In this document: piece by piece, positions 60,004 through 64,000 of the stretch | How the letters are laid out: each line of letters begins with the position of its first letter | Numbering within the stretch: position 1 is the stretch's first letter | Assembly (NCBI RefSeq): GCF_014930455.1 | Contig: NZ_JAAIYO010000011.1 | Coordinates: 1-64,000 of the forward strand | DNA: 64,000 nt | Direction: 5' to 3' | Source of the DNA: Corallococcus soli | Lineage (GTDB): Bacteria > Myxococcota > Myxococcia > Myxococcales > Myxococcaceae | Notes under the pieces: model-generated | The model's database searches: none | Told to the model about the DNA's origin: nothing | The model's input: only the letters and a program-made list of their open reading frames with translations | Made by a program: the position numbers and the translations under genes

Positions 60004-61131
60004 TCAGTGCTCGAACACCCGACCGAAGGCCAGGAGGATCTCCAGGATGATCAACGCGACGATCATCACCTCCAGGATGTGGGAGCGGTCGATGTCCACT
60101 TCGCCCTTGAGCAGGCCATACGTCTGGGCCAGCAGTTGCTGCTTGCGGGTGACGGAGGCCTGCCACGCGGGGATGCGCATGCGGCGCACGGCGCCCTCGT
60201 AGACCTTGGCCAGGTAGAAGTCGCCAATGATTTTCAGGCTGTTCTCCACCCGCTCCACGAACTCGTTGAGGTCCACCAGCGTGCCCAGCGTCTCACGCGC
60301 GAGGTTGCGGTAGGGGCTGCGGAACAACGTCAGCCAGCCCCGCTTGCGCGCCTGCACCCGGTCGTGGATGCGCGCGATGTGTTCGTCCAACCGCTCGTCG
60401 TAGTAGCGGAACTCCAGCAGCTGCGCGTTGGCGATCTCCAACAGGTCCGGGATGTCCCGCGAACCGGACGGCTCGTAGACGAACGCGGAGTTCCAGTCCA
60501 CGACCACCAGGTCGTTGGCCGTGTAGCTGAAGCGCACCTGGGTGACGGCCTCCCGCTCGCGCGGGGCCAGGTCCTGGGTGCCCACCTCCCCCAGCAGCAG
60601 CCGGGCGATGTCCGCGCGCTGGAACAGCTCCTCCGCGGACGGGTTGCCCTGGATGCGCTCGGCGAAGATGACGGTGTAGCTCTCGCTCTGGTCCCACAGG
60701 TGCGGCCCCTGCACCGCGGTGGCGATGGTGCGCCGCACGCCCTCCACCAGCTCCAGCGCCAGGTCCTCCAGTGCCTGGCTGTCATAGAGCTCGTCGGCGA
60801 CCTCCGTGAGCCGCTCCCAGGTGGTGCCGGGCGTCACCGGCACGCGCAGGATGATGGACGCGGCGCCGTGGTCGAACAGGCGCGCGGTGGCGTCCACGGT
60901 GACGGGGCCGCCGCGCAGCGCCAACGGCTTGCGGCCCAGCTCGTAGGCGACCGGCGGGTTCGGCAGCTGGATGTACTGGCTGTTCTCCCGCGACAGCTTC
61001 AACCGGCGCGAGTCCTCCGACAGCGCCTTGCGCGTGCGCTCCAGGTCGATCTCCTCCGCGATGTCGAACGTGCGGTAGCAGAGGATGTGGGCCTGTTCGA
61101 AGAGCAGCGGGAGCTCCGTGGACACGGACAT
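60004..61131 (-). CDS. RMD1 / DUF155-family protein
   Basis: A 375-residue protein. The C-terminal third has the RMD1/DUF155 signature: ENSLKIIGDFYLAKVYEGA, RIPAWQASVTRKQQLLAQTY and DIDRSHILEVMIVALIILEI, a single transmembrane helix at about 352-370. N-terminal strands carry R/K-rich loops. In eukaryotes relatives act in mitochondria on microtubules or translation; the bacterial role is unknown. It starts 13 bp after the Uma2 gene stop and is probably co-transcribed with it. Confidence 0.75.
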   Translation of the reverse strand: MSVSTELPLLFEQAHILCYRTFDIAEEIDLERTRKALSEDSRRLKLSRENSQYIQLPNPPVAYELGRKPLALRGGPVTVDATARLFDHGAASIILRVPVTPGTTWERLTEVADELYDSQALEDLALELVEGVRRTIATAVQGPHLWDQSESYTVIFAERIQGNPSAEELFQRADIARLLLGEVGTQDLAPREREAVTQVRFSYTANDLVVVDWNSAFVYEPSGSRDIPDLLEIANAQLLEFRYYDERLDEHIARIHDRVQARKRGWLTLFRSPYRNLARETLGTLVDLNEFVERVENSLKIIGDFYLAKVYEGAVRRMRIPAWQASVTRKQQLLAQTYGLLKGEVDIDRSHILEVMIVALIILEILLAFGRVFEH

Positions 61132-61144
61132 GGTGCACGCAAGC

Positions 61145-61705
61145 CTACTCCTCGACGTCCTCCCACAGGACGCGAAGTTCCAGCGCGAGCGCCTCGAAGG
61201 GCTCCGCCTGGACAACCGCTTCCTCCTCATGGGTCGCCAGCAGGAGGTAGTGCGGACCTTCCAGGCGGAAGACCTCCAGGGTGCGCTGAAGGGGGTCCAC
61301 CAGCCATACGTGTTTCACGCCCTCCCGCGCATAGGCCGGCAACTTCCGGACTCGGTCCAATCGGGCCGTGGAGGGCGACAACACTTCACACAGCCAGTCC
61401 GGTGCCATCTTGATGCCCACGACGTTGGGCAGCTTCGGCGTGCGCTCCCGGCGCCACCCGGCGATGTCCGGCACCAGGACATCCGGCCCCAGGTGCAGCT
61501 CCGGCTCGGACACGAAGATCCATCCTCCCGGGCCTCCCTTGCCCCGACCGAACGGATTGTAGAGCTCTCCGCCAAGCACAAAGGCCGAGGACCCATGAGG
61601 GGTCGCAGGCCTTGGGCTTGCGGACAGCTCCCCTGCGACAATCTCTCCCACCTGATTGGAAGGAAGCGCTTCGAGGTCGGCGTAGGTCGCGGGCTTTCGG
61701 GTCAT
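61145..61705 (-). CDS. Uma2-family (PD-(D/E)xK fold) protein
   Basis: A 186-residue protein with the Uma2 (DUF820) restriction-endonuclease-like core: E63-E68 region, VPDIAGW (D80) and CEVLSPST (E107, S110), followed by KLPAYAREGVKHVWLVDP. Such proteins are nuclease-like but their activity is mostly unproven and they occur in many copies in some genomes. First gene before RMD1. The ATG at 61705 was chosen; 61738 would add 11 residues. Confidence 0.85.
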   Translation of the reverse strand: MTRKPATYADLEALPSNQVGEIVAGELSASPRPATPHGSSAFVLGGELYNPFGRGKGGPGGWIFVSEPELHLGPDVLVPDIAGWRRERTPKLPNVVGIKMAPDWLCEVLSPSTARLDRVRKLPAYAREGVKHVWLVDPLQRTLEVFRLEGPHYLLLATHEEEAVVQAEPFEALALELRVLWEDVEE

Positions 61706-61854
61706 CTCTGGAGCAACCAATCTAGCAGGTAGGGCCATGCGCGGACACTCTCATGGCCCCCTGACACGCTGTCCTCGGGTGTACCGCGCCGCCGGAAGCC
61801 CAGGAAGGAGCCCCCCGGCGCCCCGGCGCCCGGATGTTTCACGGACGGCTCACG

Positions 61855-62031
61855 TCAGTCCCCGCCGCCCTCCGGCAGGGTGATGCCAATGCCACCGGGC
61901 CCCCGCGCGTCGTCTGGCAGATTGCCAATGTGCCCGGGCGTGGGGACGGGGCGGTCCCCGGCCTGACGCTTGTTCTGCTGTTCATCCTCCGGAAGCTGCG
62001 GTTCCTTCCGGGGGCTTTCGTGCTCGCCCAT
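61855..62031 (-). CDS. Small hydrophilic protein, 58 residues
   Basis: A 58-residue Pro/Glu/Gly-rich, probably disordered protein ending ITLPEGGGD. AAGGAG seven bases before the ATG is a near-perfect ribosome site, which is the main reason to accept it. It lies downstream of kynA on the same strand. Function unknown. Confidence 0.55.
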   Translation of the reverse strand: MGEHESPRKEPQLPEDEQQNKRQAGDRPVPTPGHIGNLPDDARGPGGIGITLPEGGGD

Positions 62032-62148
62032 GGGGAGACTCCTTCGCATGATGAGAGGGTTTACCTCTCCCAAGCTAGGGAGCCCGCGCCGTGTCCGGCA
62101 GGCACCCCGCCCTCACAAGGTCGCGGGGCGTGCAGGGAGGCAGCGGCC

Positions 62149-63030
62149 CTACGCCGGGCCCCGGGGGCGTGCCGGCGGCGTCAGGGTCGTGCGCACGTCC
62201 CACAGCTCCGGGAAGAAGCGCAGGTCCAGCGCCTTGCGCAGGAAGCCCACGCCGGACGAACCGCCCGTGCCCTGCTTGAAGCCGATGATGCGCATCACCG
62301 TCATCATGTGCCGGTAGCGCCAGAGCTGGAAGCGCTCCTCGGTGTCCACCAGCTTCTCGCACATCTCATACGCATCCCAGTGCTTCTCCGTGTCCTGGTA
62401 GATGCGCCGGAACACCTCCATCACCTGGGGGCTCTTCTCATACGGCTGACGCCAGTCGCGCTCCACGTGGCTCGCCGGCACGTCGTGCCCCTGGCGCGCC
62501 AGGTGGCGCAGGAACTCGTCGTAGATGCCGGGCGACTCCAGCAGCCGCTCCAGCTCCGCGTGCACGTGCGGCACGTGCTGGAAGGGCCCCAGCGTGCCCG
62601 CGTCCTTGTTGCCCAGCAGGAACTCCAGCGCCCGGTACTGCGCGCTCTGGAAGCCCGACGCGTGGCCCAGCGTGTCGCGGAACTCCAGGTACTCGTTGGG
62701 CGTGAGCGTCTCCAGCACGCTCCACTGCTCGAAGAGCATCCGCTGGATGTGCGCGACGCGCGCGAAGATCTTGAAGGACGGCTCCAGCCGGTCCGCCTGG
62801 ATGTAGCGGATGCAGGCGGACAGCTCGTGGATGAGCAGCTTCATCCACAGCTCGCTCGTCTGATGCTGGACAATGAACAACAACTCGTCGTGGTGGGGAG
62901 GCTGGGAGCGGGGCACCTGCGCGGACAAGAGGCGGTCCAACTGCAGATAGTCACCGTAGGTCGTCCGGCCCGTGAGGTCCGTGACGATTCCAGGCTCCAG
63001 GTCGCGTTTGTTCATGGCCCGGGCATTCAT
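62149..63030 (-). CDS. kynA: Tryptophan 2,3-dioxygenase
   Basis: A 293-residue heme enzyme that opens the indole ring of tryptophan to N-formylkynurenine. Signatures: [54 protein letters not shown] and [20 protein letters not shown] with the proximal heme His in WRYRHMM. Length is normal. Kynurenine-pathway partners (kynB, kynU) are not in the window. Start at 63030 (AGGGG upstream) or 63015. Confidence 0.93.
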   Translation of the reverse strand: MNARAMNKRDLEPGIVTDLTGRTTYGDYLQLDRLLSAQVPRSQPPHHDELLFIVQHQTSELWMKLLIHELSACIRYIQADRLEPSFKIFARVAHIQRMLFEQWSVLETLTPNEYLEFRDTLGHASGFQSAQYRALEFLLGNKDAGTLGPFQHVPHVHAELERLLESPGIYDEFLRHLARQGHDVPASHVERDWRQPYEKSPQVMEVFRRIYQDTEKHWDAYEMCEKLVDTEERFQLWRYRHMMTVMRIIGFKQGTGGSSGVGFLRKALDLRFFPELWDVRTTLTPPARPRGPA

Positions 63031-63142
63031 GCGCACCAACCCCCTCGCGGCGCAAGCACATCCTCCGCGCGGATAATCCTCCCACGCCCCCGTTCGGGAG
63101 TGTGGTTCACCTACCTCTGCCCGGGCCGGGGCAACGTACTGC

Positions 63143-63664
63143 TTAAGCGTTCTTCTGTGCGGCTTCAGCCAGCGCCTTGGAGGCGGCGCGGCCACGGGGC
63201 AGCTTGATGTCCTCCACGCTGTTCGGGTTCGCGTAGTCGCCCCAGGCCTCCGGGCGGCGGTTGGTCTTCTCCAGCATCCGCAGCTTCTGGTAGTGCGCCG
63301 CGCAGTAGCCCTTGGTGCGGCTGGGCTTGCCGCAGCCCTTGATGGCGCACTCACGCGAGCCGCCGTCCACCGCCGGCTTGCGGCCGCGACGCTTGCCACC
63401 GGCCGGGGCCGCCACGGGCGCGCTCACCGCCGAGCGGGCCGGACGACCGACGGGGCGACGCCCCACCTTGCCAGCCGCGGGCGCCTGCGCGCCGAAGAGC
63501 GGACCCACCACCTGCGCCAGGGGCGCCAGGCGCTCGGCCACGCTGCGCAGGGCATCCAGGTCCGCCGTGCCCGCCTCCAGACGAGACACCACGTCGCGCA
63601 GGGGCTTGAGCTGCACTTCAATTTCGTTGCGAATCATCTCGCGGAACGCCTTGTCAACTGACAT
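63143..63664 (-). CDS. AT-hook and zinc-finger basic protein (paralogue of 7387-8097)
   Basis: A 173-residue protein with the same order of parts as its paralogue: N-terminal oligomerisation-like helix ([20 protein letters not shown]), a linker with AT-hook-like RRPVGRPAR and KRRGRKP cores, the C-x4-C-x9-C-x2-H finger (CAIKGC...[11 protein letters not shown]) and the block RRPEAWGDY and [14 protein letters not shown]. The linker is much shorter and less Lys/Ala-rich than in the paralogue. GAGGA lies 13 bp before the ATG. Confidence 0.7.
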   Translation of the reverse strand: MSVDKAFREMIRNEIEVQLKPLRDVVSRLEAGTADLDALRSVAERLAPLAQVVGPLFGAQAPAAGKVGRRPVGRPARSAVSAPVAAPAGGKRRGRKPAVDGGSRECAIKGCGKPSRTKGYCAAHYQKLRMLEKTNRRPEAWGDYANPNSVEDIKLPRGRAASKALAEAAQKNA

Positions 63665-63844
63665 TTCTAACAATCCTCGGTTTAGGGGGGAGCATTGCCT
63701 TGGCGTGAACCGGCACGCGGGACTACCAATACCTCCCAGAAAGGCAATTGTCGAAGGAACCGATAAAAAGTTGTGACGGGAGTGCGTATCAGCCGCCCTC
63801 GACGGGCCGGAAAACCGGCCTGGAAGGCGCTTTCACGCCGGTCT

Positions 63845-64000
63845 TCATGCATCCCAATGCAGGGCTTCCAACAACGCACCACGACCCGCGGCGGGGGTGC
63901 GTTGCGAGCGCTCCAGCAGCTCCTCGCACGTCAGGGCGAGGTCGTGTTCCAGGGTGTCCAGCTCCTCGGCGTCCAGGGAGGTGGCCAGTCGGGGCAGCAA
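63845..64000 (-). CDS. C-terminal part of a gene starting beyond the window
   Basis: On the minus strand 51 codons are open from base 64000 down to a TGA (63845-63847). The encoded tail is acidic and helical, with TSLDAEELDTLEHDLALTCEE and a final LLEALHWDA. Codon usage fits the genome. The start is outside the window and the family is not recognised. Confidence 0.55.
   Translation of the reverse strand: MLPRLATSLDAEELDTLEHDLALTCEELLERSQRTPAAGRGALLEALHWDA

Noticed and set aside
63682-63882. A 66-codon leftward frame near the right edge
   Set aside because: No ribosome site, and it overlaps the better-supported partial gene that ends at 63845 on the same strand in another frame.

Overview
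The window is a high-GC, densely coded stretch of a myxobacterial chromosome, most probably Myxococcaceae (Corallococcus or Myxococcus type). Support: a TIGR02265/DUF2378 protein (a family essentially confined to myxobacteria), Ser/Thr kinases with the HRDVSPxN catalytic loop common in this group, large hybrid two-component proteins, AT-hook and histone-H1-like basic proteins, and many lipoproteins. I see about 60 protein genes, no tRNA or rRNA gene, no insertion sequence and no CRISPR array. Names rest on motifs read by eye; no database was searched.

Layout. 1-434: no gene, but three tandem promoter-like elements about 106-109 bp apart reading leftwards off the window. 435-6300: fatty acid hydroxylase, peptide deformylase, an NTF2-fold protein, then a leftward operon (KAS III-like enzyme, DUF2378, unknown, divergent metallophosphoesterase). 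6758-12466: a protein with an SSB-like acidic tip, an AT-hook/zinc-finger protein, a MoxR ATPase plus VWA pair, transketolase. 12588-18398: a five-repeat protein of unknown role, truB coupled to an SMC-like ATPase, an LVIVD-repeat lipoprotein. 18400-25224: a four-gene two-component operon ending in a diguanylate cyclase. 25402-32608: two lipoproteins (one with a JAMM-like motif), twin XRE regulators, an active kinase next to a likely pseudokinase, and two SpoIIAA-like paralogues around an unknown gene. 32999-36218: two overlapping ArsA/Get3-like ATPases and a CBS-domain protein.

36258-43073: a redox operon (four-His membrane protein, YceI, tandem-Rieske Tat protein), an NTF2-fold protein, a membrane protein, an unknown 508-residue protein and a LysM-GH19 hydrolase. 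43178-50488: a respiratory island (cytochrome c, COX III-like, COX I, COX II, small membrane protein, Sco1) interrupted by a GT39 glycosyltransferase. 50933-57040: small unknown proteins, a histone-H1-like protein, an AAA+ remnant of sigma-54 activator type, a triple universal stress protein, a GspG-like protein without a prepilin leader and an MshEN-REC-adenylate cyclase. 57253-64000: an 875-residue protein with a papain-like Cys-His-Asp pattern, an RMD1/DUF155 protein with a Uma2 protein, a 58-residue protein, tryptophan 2,3-dioxygenase, a second AT-hook/zinc-finger protein and the end of an unknown gene.

The best candidates for undescribed biology are the SSB-tipped protein, the paired ArsA proteins with complementary motif losses, the dual-Rieske/YceI/four-His operon, the JAMM-like lipoprotein pair, the MshEN-cyclase fusion and the 875-residue protein.
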